A stretch of DNA of 64,000 nucleotides from Pseudomonas sp. HS6 (lineage in GTDB: Bacteria; Pseudomonadota; Gammaproteobacteria; Pseudomonadales; Pseudomonadaceae): positions 3,534,001-3,598,000 of the forward strand of contig NZ_CP067412.1 of assembly GCF_023375815.1 (NCBI RefSeq). Reading direction: 5' to 3'. The notes under the pieces are model-generated. The model did not search any database. It was given only the letters and a program-made list of their open reading frames with translations, and was not told where the DNA came from. Below are positions 22,023-31,411 of the stretch, in pieces. The number at the start of each line of letters is the position of its first letter. Position 1 is the stretch's first letter. The translations under genes were made by a program, and so were the position numbers.

Positions 22023-23198
22023 ATGCCATCTCCCATTTCCACCGACGTGCTGATTGTTGGCGCTGGTGTCGCCGGCCTCTGGCTGAACGCGCGCCTGCGC
22101 CGCCAGGGTTTTTCGACCGTGCTGGTGGAAAGCGCCAGCCTCGGCGGCGGGCAGAGCGTGAAGTCCCAGGGCATCATCCACGGCGGCGCCAAGTACGCGC
22201 TGCACGGTGCGCTGACCGGCGCTTCGGAAGCCATCGCCGACATGCCGCGTCGCTGGCGTGAAGCCCTGGCCGGCAACGGCGAGCTGGACCTGAGCGGCGT
22301 ACGCCTGCTGTCCGAAGCCCATTACCTGTGGTCGCCGGGCACATTGGCCGGCAACCTCACCAGTTTCTTCGCCAGTAAAGCAGTGCGTGGCCGGGTCGAT
22401 CAGGTCAAGGGCGATCAATTGCCGCCGGCCCTGCAAGACAAGCGCTTCAAGGGCAAGGTCTACCGCCTCGCAGAACTGGTGGTCGATGTTCCGAGCCTTA
22501 TCCAGCGTCTGGCGGACTTGTCGGGCGACGGTCTGCTCGCCGGCCAGAACATCGAACCGTTGCTGGAAAGTGGTTTGCTGGTCGGCCTGAAGGTCGACGG
22601 CCGTGAGATCCGCGCCCAGCGCATCGTGCTCAGCGCCGGCGCGGGCACGGCGGGCCTGCTGGAAGCCCTTGGCCTGACTCATCCGGCCATGCAACGCCGG
22701 CCGCTGCACATGATCATCGCCAAGGGCGCGGGGCTGAAGCCGCTGTACGCTCATTGCCTGGGCGGCGGCACCAAACCACGCATCACCGTCACGACCCATC
22801 CGGCAGCGAATGGTCAGTGGGTCTGGTACATGGGTGGCGACATTGCCGAAAGCGAAGGCGTTGCCCGCGAGCCAGCCGAGCAGATCGCCACTGCGCAAAA
22901 GGAAATCGCACAGTTGTTGCCGTGGATCGATCTCAGCACCACGCAATGGGCGACCCTGCGCGTCGACCGTGCCGAGCCGCTGCAAACCGGCCTGACCCGC
23001 CCGGACAACGCTTTCCTCGCAGAAGAAGGTCGCCTGCTGGTTGGCTGGCCAACCAAACTCGCCCTGGCGCCGGACTTCGCCGACCGGGTGATCGCCTCCC
23101 TGCAACGCGACGGCATCCAGCCGAGCCACGCTGCTCCGCTGCCCGAGCTGCCGAAACCACCAATGGGCGTTCCGGCCTGGGAGCAACTGCTGCCATGA
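22023..23198 (+). CDS. FAD-dependent oxidoreductase (DAO/GlpD-like)
   Basis: A 391-residue flavoprotein with an N-terminal dinucleotide-binding motif VLIVGAGVAGLWLNARLRRQ and an acidic residue after the second strand (LVE). The segment SVKSQGIIHGGAKYAL resembles the FAD/active-site region of glycerol-3-phosphate dehydrogenase-like enzymes. The substrate is unknown. Its stop overlaps the start of the aldo/keto reductase gene (ATGA), so the two are translationally coupled and probably act in the same pathway. Confidence 0.88.
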   Translation: MPSPISTDVLIVGAGVAGLWLNARLRRQGFSTVLVESASLGGGQSVKSQGIIHGGAKYALHGALTGASEAIADMPRRWREALAGNGELDLSGVRLLSEAHYLWSPGTLAGNLTSFFASKAVRGRVDQVKGDQLPPALQDKRFKGKVYRLAELVVDVPSLIQRLADLSGDGLLAGQNIEPLLESGLLVGLKVDGREIRAQRIVLSAGAGTAGLLEALGLTHPAMQRRPLHMIIAKGAGLKPLYAHCLGGGTKPRITVTTHPAANGQWVWYMGGDIAESEGVAREPAEQIATAQKEIAQLLPWIDLSTTQWATLRVDRAEPLQTGLTRPDNAFLAEEGRLLVGWPTKLALAPDFADRVIASLQRDGIQPSHAAPLPELPKPPMGVPAWEQLLP

Positions 23199-24007
23199 GC
23201 CTGCCGACCCTGCACGATTTGCACCGCCCACTGGGCAGCACCGGCCTGCTGGTTTCGCCGCTGGGCCTGGGCACCGTCAAACTCGGCCGCGACCAAGGCG
23301 TGAAATACCCCAACGGCTTCCAGATCCCCGACGACGACGCTGCGCGGATGCTGCTCAAGCAGGCGCGGGAGCTGGGCATCAACCTGATCGACACCGCCCC
23401 GGCCTATGGCCACAGCGAAGAACGCCTCGGCCCTCTGTTGCGCGGCGAGCGTCAGGACTGGGTGATCGTCAGCAAGGTCGGCGAAGAATTTATCGATGGC
23501 CAGTCGACCCACGACTTCAGCGCCGCTCACACCCGTATGTCGGTGGAACGCAGCCTGCAACGTCTGGAAACCGATTTTATCGACCTGGTGCTGGTGCACT
23601 CCGATGGCAATGACCTGGCGATTCTCAACGACAGCGAAGTCTATGCAACCCTCGCGGCGCTGAAGGCCGAGGGCAAGATCCGTGGCTTCGGTTTTTCCGG
23701 CAAAACCGTCGACGGCGGCCTGAAAGCATTGGAGCAAGGCGACTGCGCGATGGTCACCTACAATCTGAACGAACAAAACGAGAAGGCTGTCATTGACTAT
23801 GCTGCTGCCCACGGCAAAGCCATCCTGGTGAAGAAGGCCCTGGCCAGCGGTCACGTGTGCCTGAGCCCCGGCGTGGATCCGGTGCGCGCCAGCTTCGAGT
23901 TGCTGTTCGCCCAGCCCGGCGTGGCCAGTGCCATTGTCGGGACGATCAATCCGCTGCACCTCGCCCACAACGTTGCGACCGTTGCCCAGGTCCTGCGTGG
24001 TCAATGA
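23195..24007 (+). CDS. Aldo/keto reductase
   Basis: A 270-residue TIM-barrel oxidoreductase. The catalytic tetrad can be followed: Asp in NLIDTAPAYGHSEERLG with the Tyr three residues on, Lys in VSKVGEEF, and His in LVLVHSDGND. The C-terminal ASAIVGTINPLHLAHN is the usual NADPH-binding region. The start ATG at 23195 overlaps the upstream oxidoreductase stop. The substrate is not predictable. Confidence 0.9.
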   Translation: MSLPTLHDLHRPLGSTGLLVSPLGLGTVKLGRDQGVKYPNGFQIPDDDAARMLLKQARELGINLIDTAPAYGHSEERLGPLLRGERQDWVIVSKVGEEFIDGQSTHDFSAAHTRMSVERSLQRLETDFIDLVLVHSDGNDLAILNDSEVYATLAALKAEGKIRGFGFSGKTVDGGLKALEQGDCAMVTYNLNEQNEKAVIDYAAAHGKAILVKKALASGHVCLSPGVDPVRASFELLFAQPGVASAIVGTINPLHLAHNVATVAQVLRGQ

Positions 24008-24038
24008 CGCCGCTTCGCGGCCTTAAGCAGGAGCCGAC

Positions 24039-25007
24039 ATGCCGCGTACGCTCATTAGAAAGAACCCGAGCAACTTCAAGACGCTGCCGCTGTTCGTCGA
24101 AGCGACGCCCGAAGGCCTGACCTACCAGAGCGTCGGCATGCCGCTGAATTTCGCCCAGACCCTGCAACGGCGCAAACCGGTCAGCGTGGCCGACGCCGAG
24201 CGCTTTGCACTGGAGCTGGCCAACCTCGGCGTCTCGGTACGCCTGACCCTGCACTGGCAGAATCGCGATTACTGGGTGCTGGTGCGCCAGCGCCGGCAGG
24301 ATCGCGGCGACGTGGTTCTCAAGCTGATTTCAGGCTACGTGCCGGCGCATGAACTGAATATCCCGCTGCACACGGCAATCCAGGAGATCGCCGAAGAATG
24401 CCTGCTTGAAACCCCGGAAGGCTGGCTCGGCGGGCGCTTCAACGACACCTGGCTGCCGGCGCCGTACGCGTCGGCGCTGCACTATCGCGAGGCCCTGCCC
24501 TTTCGCCTGACGCCGCTGTCCGGTTCAGCGCGACCGGTGCGCTGCGCCAATCAGCAATTGCTCGAAAGGCCCCAGGCCTACGTGCACTTGCCGACTGCCT
24601 CACTGCAATTGATCTACGACCTGCGGCTGGAGGTGCCCAAGGAGGCCAAGTCCTTGAGCCTGTTCCATGTCGATGAACGGCTGGAAGGCGATCAACTGGT
24701 CGCCCGGCTCGACCGCAAGCGGCCGGACTTGTATTTGATGCCGTTGCAGGACGGCGAACCGCTCCCCGAGCTGTATACGCTGAAGAAAGGTCATTTGTAC
24801 CCGGCAGGCACCCGTGGTCTGTATCTGGCGGAAAGCTTCGCCCGACAGGACGGCTGGCTGGTGCGCGATGAGCGGATTCGCTGGAAGGACTGGCTGCGCC
24901 AGCAAGGTTTGACGCCGCCACCCAAGGACACGGGGCTGGCGCGATTGCGCGGCAAGGCGAAACAACTGCTGAAGAAGATCGTGCCGCGCAAGAAAGTGAA
25001 TTCCTGA
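24039..25007 (+). CDS. Conserved protein with a Nudix-like segment
   Basis: A 322-residue soluble protein conserved upstream of hldE in Pseudomonas, sometimes labelled metal ABC transporter ATPase, although I see no Walker motifs. Residues about 105-130 read GYVPAHELNIP then AIQEIAEECLL. This follows the Nudix box in spacing (Gly, Glu, then an E..EE helix) but has two extra residues, Gln for the Arg and no final Gly. The basic C-terminus (RLRGKAKQLLKKIVPRKK) may bind nucleic acid or membrane. A strong bidirectional terminator follows. Confidence 0.75.
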   Translation: MPRTLIRKNPSNFKTLPLFVEATPEGLTYQSVGMPLNFAQTLQRRKPVSVADAERFALELANLGVSVRLTLHWQNRDYWVLVRQRRQDRGDVVLKLISGYVPAHELNIPLHTAIQEIAEECLLETPEGWLGGRFNDTWLPAPYASALHYREALPFRLTPLSGSARPVRCANQQLLERPQAYVHLPTASLQLIYDLRLEVPKEAKSLSLFHVDERLEGDQLVARLDRKRPDLYLMPLQDGEPLPELYTLKKGHLYPAGTRGLYLAESFARQDGWLVRDERIRWKDWLRQQGLTPPPKDTGLARLRGKAKQLLKKIVPRKKVNS

Positions 25008-25013
25008 ACGGCA

Positions 25014-25064
25014 AAAGACCGCGCCTGCGAGTGACTCCAGAGAGTCATCGCAGGCGCGGTCTTT
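25014..25064. terminator. Bidirectional terminator
   Basis: AAAGACCGCGCCTGCGA (25014-25030) is the exact reverse complement of 25048-25064, with an inner TGACTC/GAGTCA pairing. This gives a long hairpin flanked by A and T runs, terminating both the plus-strand gene at 25007 and hldE. Confidence 0.93.
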
Positions 25065-25073
25065 ATGTTTGCA

Positions 25074-26498
25074 TCACTCGGACTTGCGGATTTTTTCCAC
25101 AATCGCCGTGGTCGAGCTGTTTTCCACCAGCCCCAGCACCTTCACGGTGCCGCCGTAGGCTTTGACGATGTCGGCGCCGACAACCTGGTCGATGCCATAG
25201 TCACCGCCCTTCACCAACACGTCCGGCTTGACCTCGCGCAGCAGGTTTTCCGGAGTGCCTTCGGCGAAGCTGATCACCCAGTCCACCGCGCCGAGACCGG
25301 CGAGTACCGCCATGCGCCGGTCGACGCTGTTGATCGGTCGACCCGGCCCTTTCAGGCGGCTGACCGAAGCGTCATCGTTAATCGCGACGATCAGGCGATC
25401 GCCCTGGGCCCGCGCCTGCTCGAGGTAGGTCACGTGGCCCGCGTGCAGGATGTCGAAGCAGCCGTTGGTGAACACGATCCGCTCGTTATGCGCGCGAGCA
25501 TCGGCCACCGCCAGCAGCAGTTGCTCCAGACCCAGTACACCGCGCTCCGAACCTTCCTCGCGCTGAATCGCGCGACGCAGTTCCGGAGCGCTGATCGCCG
25601 CCGTACCGAGCTTGCCGACCACGATGCCGGCCGCCAGGTTGGCCAGCGCCACCGCGTGCGGCAGCTCTTCGCCAGCGGCAATCGCCGCAGCCAGGGTGGA
25701 AATCACTGTGTCGCCGGCGCCGGTCACGTCGAACACCTCACGGGCTCGGGCCGGCAGGTGCAGTGCCGGATGATCCGGACGCAGCAGGGTCATGCCGTGT
25801 TCGCCGCGGGTCACCAGTAGAGCGCCGAGCTCGAGGTCGTGCATCAGTTTGGCGCCCTTGCTCACCAGCTCGTGCTCATCGACGCAACCGCCGACGATGG
25901 CTTCGAACTCGCTGAGGTTCGGGGTGATCAGGCTCGCGCCACGGTAGATCGAGAAATCCTTGCCCTTCGGGTCGGCCAACACCGGAATGCCTTTGGCGCG
26001 GGCGGCCTGGATCAGTGCCTGATGGTTTTTCAGGGCGCCTTTGCCGTAGTCGGACAGCACCAGCACCTTGATGCCTTCCAGCAGGTCGTCGACCTGAGAG
26101 GCAAGCGCAAGAGCGTCGGTGGCGAAAGGTTCTTCGAAGTCGATACGCAGCAATTGCTGGTGCCGGCTCATGACCCGCAGCTTGACGATGGTCGGCTGGT
26201 GCGCAATGCGCTGGAACAAGGCTCGTACACCCGCACCCTTGAGGCTGTTGCTCAGGCTGTCGGCGGCTTCGTCGTCACCGGTCACACCGACAAGCGACGC
26301 CGGCGCACCCAGCGCGGCAATGTTCAAGGCAACGTTGGCGGCACCGCCCGGGCGATCTTCGATTTGCTCGACCTTTACAACCGGTACCGGCGCCTCAGGG
26401 GAAATCCGTGAGGTACCACCATGCCAGTAACGGTCGAGCATGACATCGCCGACCACCAAGACAGGGGCTTGATCGAATCGCGGCATGGACAACTTCAT
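25074..26498 (-). CDS. hldE: Bifunctional heptose kinase/adenylyltransferase HldE
   Basis: A cytoplasmic enzyme that makes the ADP-heptose used by WaaC and WaaF. The N-terminal ribokinase-like domain (1-320) carries GGAANVALN and the catalytic FDVTGAGDT. The C-terminal nucleotidyltransferase domain (about 345-474) carries [19 protein letters not shown]. It has 474 residues from ATG 26498 ([12 protein letters not shown]); the track upstream adds six unlikely residues. The gene is transcribed away from the sulfotransferase-like gene, which lies upstream on the same strand. Confidence 0.97.
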   Translation of the reverse strand: MKLSMPRFDQAPVLVVGDVMLDRYWHGGTSRISPEAPVPVVKVEQIEDRPGGAANVALNIAALGAPASLVGVTGDDEAADSLSNSLKGAGVRALFQRIAHQPTIVKLRVMSRHQQLLRIDFEEPFATDALALASQVDDLLEGIKVLVLSDYGKGALKNHQALIQAARAKGIPVLADPKGKDFSIYRGASLITPNLSEFEAIVGGCVDEHELVSKGAKLMHDLELGALLVTRGEHGMTLLRPDHPALHLPARAREVFDVTGAGDTVISTLAAAIAAGEELPHAVALANLAAGIVVGKLGTAAISAPELRRAIQREEGSERGVLGLEQLLLAVADARAHNERIVFTNGCFDILHAGHVTYLEQARAQGDRLIVAINDDASVSRLKGPGRPINSVDRRMAVLAGLGAVDWVISFAEGTPENLLREVKPDVLVKGGDYGIDQVVGADIVKAYGGTVKVLGLVENSSTTAIVEKIRKSE

Positions 26499-26653
26499 GG
26501 AGCATCCCACATACAAAATGAACAGGGGCGCGATATTAACACAGGGTTGGCGAAGGCTTGTGCGGTGGCTGCAACAGGATGAAACGGCGTTTTTTTTCGC
26601 TCATTTCTTGCACAGCATTTTGACCGGTCGACGGCAGCAGGGCCGACCTGGTC

Positions 26654-27358
26654 TCATTCATAACCGAGCATCTCGTAGTCGCGCTCGTAGACCCGCCGTA
26701 CAAGCCGTCGGGTACGCTGCGTGCAGAAGTCACGCGCCGGCGACGGCCGTCGCTGCCGGGAACTGTTGACGTGTTGCAACTGACTCGCCAGCCCCAAATG
26801 CTCGCACACGAGGTGAAAATCCCGCTCCAGGTGTTCTTGATAACCGATGAAGTCCAGCGCCAGCCGTCCCAGCGAATCGGTGAGAAAGTCCGTTTGTGCC
26901 GCAAAGTGCAACTGTCGTGCGATGGTGTCGGCATGTAGCCAGCGTGTCACAAAATCGTCGAAGTCACGGTAATGCCTGACCAGTTGCTGCGCCGCGTGAT
27001 CACGGCTGCTTAGCTCGTTGCCACGCAGGAAGGCATACGCCGAATAGGCACGTTCCAGCGGATCACGGACGAAGGCGAACTTGTACGCCGAGGCGAACTG
27101 CGCGGGAAACTGCTCTTCATACCAGTACAACGGCAAATGGCCGGGCCGCCACCCGTCGAACATCGACGCGCAAACACTGCTTCCGGCGCATTTGGGCACA
27201 TGGATGAACAGGCAGGAGCGCTGCGCGAAGGCCTTGGGAAAGCGCAGGTTGGCCGACATCGACTTGTTCACCACTTGCCGATCGACCACCGACAGGCGCC
27301 CGAGCAGAAAGGCCCGCTGCGGCTTGGGCAGCAGTTTCCACAGATAGCGTTGCAACAT
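26654..27358 (-). CDS. Sulfotransferase-family protein
   Basis: A 234-residue protein with the two PAPS-binding motifs of the family: CLFIHVPKCAGSS (5'-phosphosulfate loop, about 51-63) and FAFVRDPLERAYSAYAFL (3'-phosphate loop, about 94-111). This is the Sulfotransferase_2 type, which acts on sugars. No signal or membrane segment is seen. It lies between hldE and msbA with long gaps on both sides (155 and 233 bases), next to a REP pair, in a stretch where the P. aeruginosa order as I remember it has hldE directly by msbA. It may have been inserted here and could sulfate a surface glycan. Confidence 0.85.
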   Translation of the reverse strand: MLQRYLWKLLPKPQRAFLLGRLSVVDRQVVNKSMSANLRFPKAFAQRSCLFIHVPKCAGSSVCASMFDGWRPGHLPLYWYEEQFPAQFASAYKFAFVRDPLERAYSAYAFLRGNELSSRDHAAQQLVRHYRDFDDFVTRWLHADTIARQLHFAAQTDFLTDSLGRLALDFIGYQEHLERDFHLVCEHLGLASQLQHVNSSRQRRPSPARDFCTQRTRRLVRRVYERDYEMLGYE

Positions 27359-27486
27359 GAGAGTACCCGCGCGACGGGGATGGCCCCCTCGATGGAAATC
27401 AGAGTTCGTTCAGGAACCTTAACAAGCGCGGACGCGGGATTTATGCAGGTTTGGTCAAGAAGGGTAAAGGTCTGGATACAAATGAA

Positions 27487-27577
27487 TGTGGGAGCGAGCC
27501 TGCTCGCGATGGTGTATGCACATTCAACATTGATGTTGACTGTTGCACCGTCATCGCGAGCAAGCTCGCTCCCACAG
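27487..27577. repeat. REP pair (REPIN) between msbA and the sulfotransferase gene
   Basis: GTGGGAGCGAGCCTGCTCGC (from 27488) and its inverted partner GCGAGCAAGCTCGCTCCCAC (27556-27575) face each other across about 50 bases. This is the commonest Pseudomonas REP variant, arranged as a REPIN. It fills most of the 233-base gap downstream of msbA's stop on the sulfotransferase promoter side. Confidence 0.9.
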
Positions 27578-27591
27578 GGTTTTCGGCGGGA

Positions 27592-29394
27592 TCAGGCGAT
27601 GTCTTCGGCCGGGGCGTCGAGGCCCATGGCGTTGAGACGCGCGTAGTAGCCGTTCTGTGCCAGAAGGTCGTCGTGAGTGCCGCGCTCGACGATCCGGCCC
27701 TGATCCATGACCAGAATCAGGTCGGCCTTCTCGATGGTCGACAGACGGTGGGCGATCACCAGCGTGGTGCGGCCCTTCATTACCTGATCCAGCGCCGCCT
27801 GAATATGCCGCTCGGATTCGGTGTCGAGGGCCGAGGTGGCCTCGTCGAGAATCAGCAACGGCGCGTTCTTGAGCAAGGCACGGGCAATTGCCAGGCGCTG
27901 GCGCTGACCGCCGGACAGCAGCACGCCATTCTCGCCGACCTGTGTATCCAGGCCTTCCGGCAACTGCGCAATGAAGTCCATCGCATAGGCATCACGTGCG
28001 GCTTTCTCGATGTCTTCGCGCGGCGCCCCGGCCAGGTCGCCGTAGGCAATGTTGTTGGCCACGGTGTCGCTGAACAGCGTGACATGCTGGGTCACCTGGG
28101 CGATGTGGCGACGCAGGTTCAGCAGCTTGTACTGCTCGACTTCCACACCATCGATCAGGATTTCGCCCTTGTCGTGGTGATAGAAACGCGGAATCAGGTT
28201 GGCCAGCGTCGACTTGCCGCTGCCGGAACGACCCACCAGCGCCACCATTTGTCCCGGCTCGGCCGAGAAGCTGATGTTGTCGAGCACCTGACGTTCGGTT
28301 CCCGGATAGGTGAAGCTCAGGTTGCGCACATCGAGACGACCGCTGACCGAATCACGCTCGACCGTGCCGGTATCGACTTCCGGCTCGACGTCCAGCTGCT
28401 CGAAAATACTTTCGGCACCGGCCACGCCCTTCTGGATGGTCGAACTGACTTCGGACAACTGGCGGATCGGCTTGGGTAACAGACCCGCCAGCGTGATGTA
28501 GGCCACCATGTCACCCGCCGAGGCGTCACCGCGCAGGAACAGCACCAGGAACATCAACACCGCCATGGCGCTGTAGATCACCAGTTGCAGCATCGGCGTG
28601 TAGATCGCACCCGTGCGGGTCATGCGCAGTTGTTTGTCGGTGTTGCTCTGACTGGCGTCGAGGAAGCGCTTCTCTTCATAGGCTTCGCCGCCGAAGCTGC
28701 GAACCACACGATAGCCCTGGATGGTTTCCGACGCCACGTGGGTCACGTCACCCATGGCCAGCTGGATCTTCTTGCTCTGTTTGCGGAATTTCTTGCTCGC
28801 AGTCCGCACCATCACGGCGATGAGCGGCAGGATCGCGACCATCACCAGCGTCAGCTTCCAGTTCATGAACAGCAGGGAGGCGAACAGGAAGATCACCGTC
28901 ATGCCTTCACGGATTACGACCTTGATCGCATCTGTTGCCGCCCCCGTGACCATGGTCACGTTGAAGGTGATACGCGAAATCAGATGGCCGGAGTTATGCT
29001 TGTCGAAATAACGGTTCGGCAGCACCAGCAGGTTGTTGAACAGCTGCACCCGCAGATCGTGCACCAGACCGAGGGAAACCTTGGCCAGGAAATAGTTGCC
29101 CAGATAGGACCCCAGCCCCTGCCATGCAGCGATCAGGATGATCAGCAGCGGTACGGCCTGCAACAATTGCAGGTCGCGCAGGTACGGCACGGTGGGAAAC
29201 AGCACGGCCTCGGGATTGGACAGACCGTCAACGAAATACTTGAGAATGTAACCGAGCATCGGTTGGGTCGATGCGAAAATCAGAAAACCGACGATGCTGA
29301 TCAGGAACAGACTGATATACGGCCGGACGTAGCCGAGCAGGCGGAAGTAGATTTTCAAGCTCGAAGGGCTTGCGGCGAGACTGGAGTCGGTCAT
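27592..29394 (-). CDS. msbA: Lipid A export ATP-binding/permease MsbA
   Basis: A 600-residue half-transporter that flips lipid A-core across the inner membrane. Residues 1-320 form the six-helix membrane domain. The ATPase domain carries Walker A GRSGSGKST, the Q-loop, signature LLSGGQRQRLAIARALL and Walker B PLLILDEATSALD, with the switch His in IAHRLSTIEKA. It is divergent from the WaaL-type ligase gene across 154 bases, so flippase and ligase share a regulatory region. Confidence 0.97.
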   Translation of the reverse strand: MTDSSLAASPSSLKIYFRLLGYVRPYISLFLISIVGFLIFASTQPMLGYILKYFVDGLSNPEAVLFPTVPYLRDLQLLQAVPLLIILIAAWQGLGSYLGNYFLAKVSLGLVHDLRVQLFNNLLVLPNRYFDKHNSGHLISRITFNVTMVTGAATDAIKVVIREGMTVIFLFASLLFMNWKLTLVMVAILPLIAVMVRTASKKFRKQSKKIQLAMGDVTHVASETIQGYRVVRSFGGEAYEEKRFLDASQSNTDKQLRMTRTGAIYTPMLQLVIYSAMAVLMFLVLFLRGDASAGDMVAYITLAGLLPKPIRQLSEVSSTIQKGVAGAESIFEQLDVEPEVDTGTVERDSVSGRLDVRNLSFTYPGTERQVLDNISFSAEPGQMVALVGRSGSGKSTLANLIPRFYHHDKGEILIDGVEVEQYKLLNLRRHIAQVTQHVTLFSDTVANNIAYGDLAGAPREDIEKAARDAYAMDFIAQLPEGLDTQVGENGVLLSGGQRQRLAIARALLKNAPLLILDEATSALDTESERHIQAALDQVMKGRTTLVIAHRLSTIEKADLILVMDQGRIVERGTHDDLLAQNGYYARLNAMGLDAPAEDIA

Positions 29395-29548
29395 ATCACG
29401 CGAAAGTCGATAAAAAGGACGCTGACTTTAGCACAGCTTCTTCAGGGTTCTGGCAATCGGGCAAAGGCTGTTATTGTTAGACGCCTTTTTCAGCATCAAA
29501 TAGCCATCAACGCAATGGCCGATCAACTTCAGGATTGAATCTCACAGC

Positions 29549-31411
29549 ATGCAACTTCGCGGCTTCAGCAGTACGTCCAATCGAATCTTCGATTTCATCA
29601 GCCTGTGGATACTTCCCGTCGGCTACTTCCTGCTCTTGTGCGCGCTGTTCTTCCTGCCGGGTCGCAGCCTGCACCACAAGCTGTTTTACGGCCTGTTCAG
29701 CATACCGGCGCTGATTGCCCTGTGCCTGCGCCCGCGAGAGTTCAAGGAGCTGCTGCGCGAGCCGATGATTCTCGCGTTGCTTGTGTTCGTCGCCTGGGCG
29801 ATGTTCAGCCTTTGCTGGGGCCCGCATGACGAGTCGGTCGGCGGGATGCTCAAGCCGCCACTGCATACCTTGCTGCTGTTCGTCGGCTGCTACCTTCTGG
29901 TGCGCTACCGCAGCGACATTCTGTCTCCGATGCTGTTCGCCGCGGCCGTGGTCGCACTGATCGCCACCGTCTGTTTCATGATCCCGTTCGTTCAGCATTA
30001 CCAACCGGGCGTGCGTCTGGTGGGCGGAGGAGCGTTCGACAACCCGCTGCTCAGCTCTCATCTGTTCGGTTTCTTCTGCGCCTACTGGCTCAGCATCAGC
30101 ATGTCCTGCAAGCATGGACGCCTGCTTTGGCTGAGCCTGCCGGCGATGCTGATCATGTTCGCCGCGGTGATCGCGACGGGCTCCAGAACGCCGTTGGTGG
30201 CCTTGACCCTCGCGGCTTTCTGGCTGGCTTTTATTTGTTGGAATCGGCGTTCACTGGTGATGCTGGGGGCGTTGGCCGCCGTCGGTATCACAGTGCTGGC
30301 TCTGTTTTCGAAAATGATCACCGAACGCGGAGACTCCTACCGTTTCGAGATTTGGCAAATCGCCCTGCAAAAAATCTCCGATCACCCCTGGGTTGGCCAT
30401 GGCTACGGTGCCGATCTCGCGATTGACCCGGGCGTTGGCTACAACTTTCAGGAACCACACAGCTTTGTCCTGGGGGTGCTTTATTACGTCGGCATCCTGG
30501 GCTTGCTGCCGTGGCTGTTCTTCCAGTTCTGGGGATTGCTGAGCAGTTGGCGTCAGCGCGTGCAGCCGTTGTTGATCATCGCGTCCACCTGGCTAGTGTT
30601 CGGTATCGGTGCAGGGCTGACAGAAGGCGGCGGCATCATTTCGCGTCCCAAGGAACACTGGTTCCTGCTGTGGATTCCACTGGCGCTGATTGCTGCGCTC
30701 CTCATCAATCAGCGGGCCCGACGCCTTCTGACCGTACCGGTACAAAAGCTGTCGGCCTCCGGACTGCAACAGCTCGGCACTGATGCCCAGGTGATTGAAG
30801 AAGATGGTCTGGGTCCAAAGGTTCTACGCCTGAACGATGGCAGTTTCCTCAAGCTGTTCCGTCGCCGCCGCTGGTACACCTCAGGCAACTTCAACCCTTA
30901 CTCCGAACGTTTCGCCATCAATAGCGAACAACTGCGCGCAATGGGCATTCCAACCCCACAGGTGCTGAATCTGTATCGCCTCGACGATGGCAGCAGCGCA
31001 GTGCACTACGCTCCGCTGCCGGGCCATACCTTGCGCCAGGTACTGCAGGGCATCACTGCACCGGCTGTACGACAGGCGCTGGTCGAACGCTTCGGCAAAT
31101 TCATGGCCAGCCTGCATGAGAAGGGCGTTTACTTCCGCTCGCTGCACCTGGGCAACGTGCTGGTGCTGGAGGACGGAGAGTTCGGGCTGATTGATCTGGC
31201 GGACCTGCGAATCTACCCTTCGCCCCTGAGCCTTTCACTGCGTCAACGCAACCTGCGACACATGCAGCGTTATACCGTCGACAAGCGCTGGCTGTTCGAG
31301 GACCACCTCGATGCGCTGCTCCAGGGATACGCCATGACGGCGTCGCAATCTGCGGTCGACAATCTGCACAAGCAAGTGCTGGCCGGCAATACCACGGCCA
31401 GGGTTAATTGA
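29549..31411 (+). CDS. WaaL-type O-antigen ligase fused to a kinase-like domain
   Basis: A 620-residue two-domain protein. Residues about 20-395 have about ten membrane helices and the O-antigen ligase marks: Arg in ATGSRTPLVAL and His in NFQEPHSFVLGVLYYVGIL. Residues about 400-620 are a cytoplasmic LPS-kinase/toluene-tolerance-like domain with GHTLRQVLQG, YFRSLHLGNVLV (about 525-536) and LIDLAD (about 546). The Asp of the usual HxD catalytic motif is Ser here (RSLHLGN), so the domain may bind rather than phosphorylate. P. aeruginosa, as I remember it, has the two parts as neighbouring genes, so this looks like a fusion. The TGA overlaps the next gene's ATG. Confidence 0.9.
   Translation: MQLRGFSSTSNRIFDFISLWILPVGYFLLLCALFFLPGRSLHHKLFYGLFSIPALIALCLRPREFKELLREPMILALLVFVAWAMFSLCWGPHDESVGGMLKPPLHTLLLFVGCYLLVRYRSDILSPMLFAAAVVALIATVCFMIPFVQHYQPGVRLVGGGAFDNPLLSSHLFGFFCAYWLSISMSCKHGRLLWLSLPAMLIMFAAVIATGSRTPLVALTLAAFWLAFICWNRRSLVMLGALAAVGITVLALFSKMITERGDSYRFEIWQIALQKISDHPWVGHGYGADLAIDPGVGYNFQEPHSFVLGVLYYVGILGLLPWLFFQFWGLLSSWRQRVQPLLIIASTWLVFGIGAGLTEGGGIISRPKEHWFLLWIPLALIAALLINQRARRLLTVPVQKLSASGLQQLGTDAQVIEEDGLGPKVLRLNDGSFLKLFRRRRWYTSGNFNPYSERFAINSEQLRAMGIPTPQVLNLYRLDDGSSAVHYAPLPGHTLRQVLQGITAPAVRQALVERFGKFMASLHEKGVYFRSLHLGNVLVLEDGEFGLIDLADLRIYPSPLSLSLRQRNLRHMQRYTVDKRWLFEDHLDALLQGYAMTASQSAVDNLHKQVLAGNTTARVN

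Noticed and set aside
29507..30115. 202-codon minus-strand frame opposite the ligase gene
   Set aside because: His/Gln-rich shadow with no motif and overlapping a clear membrane protein.
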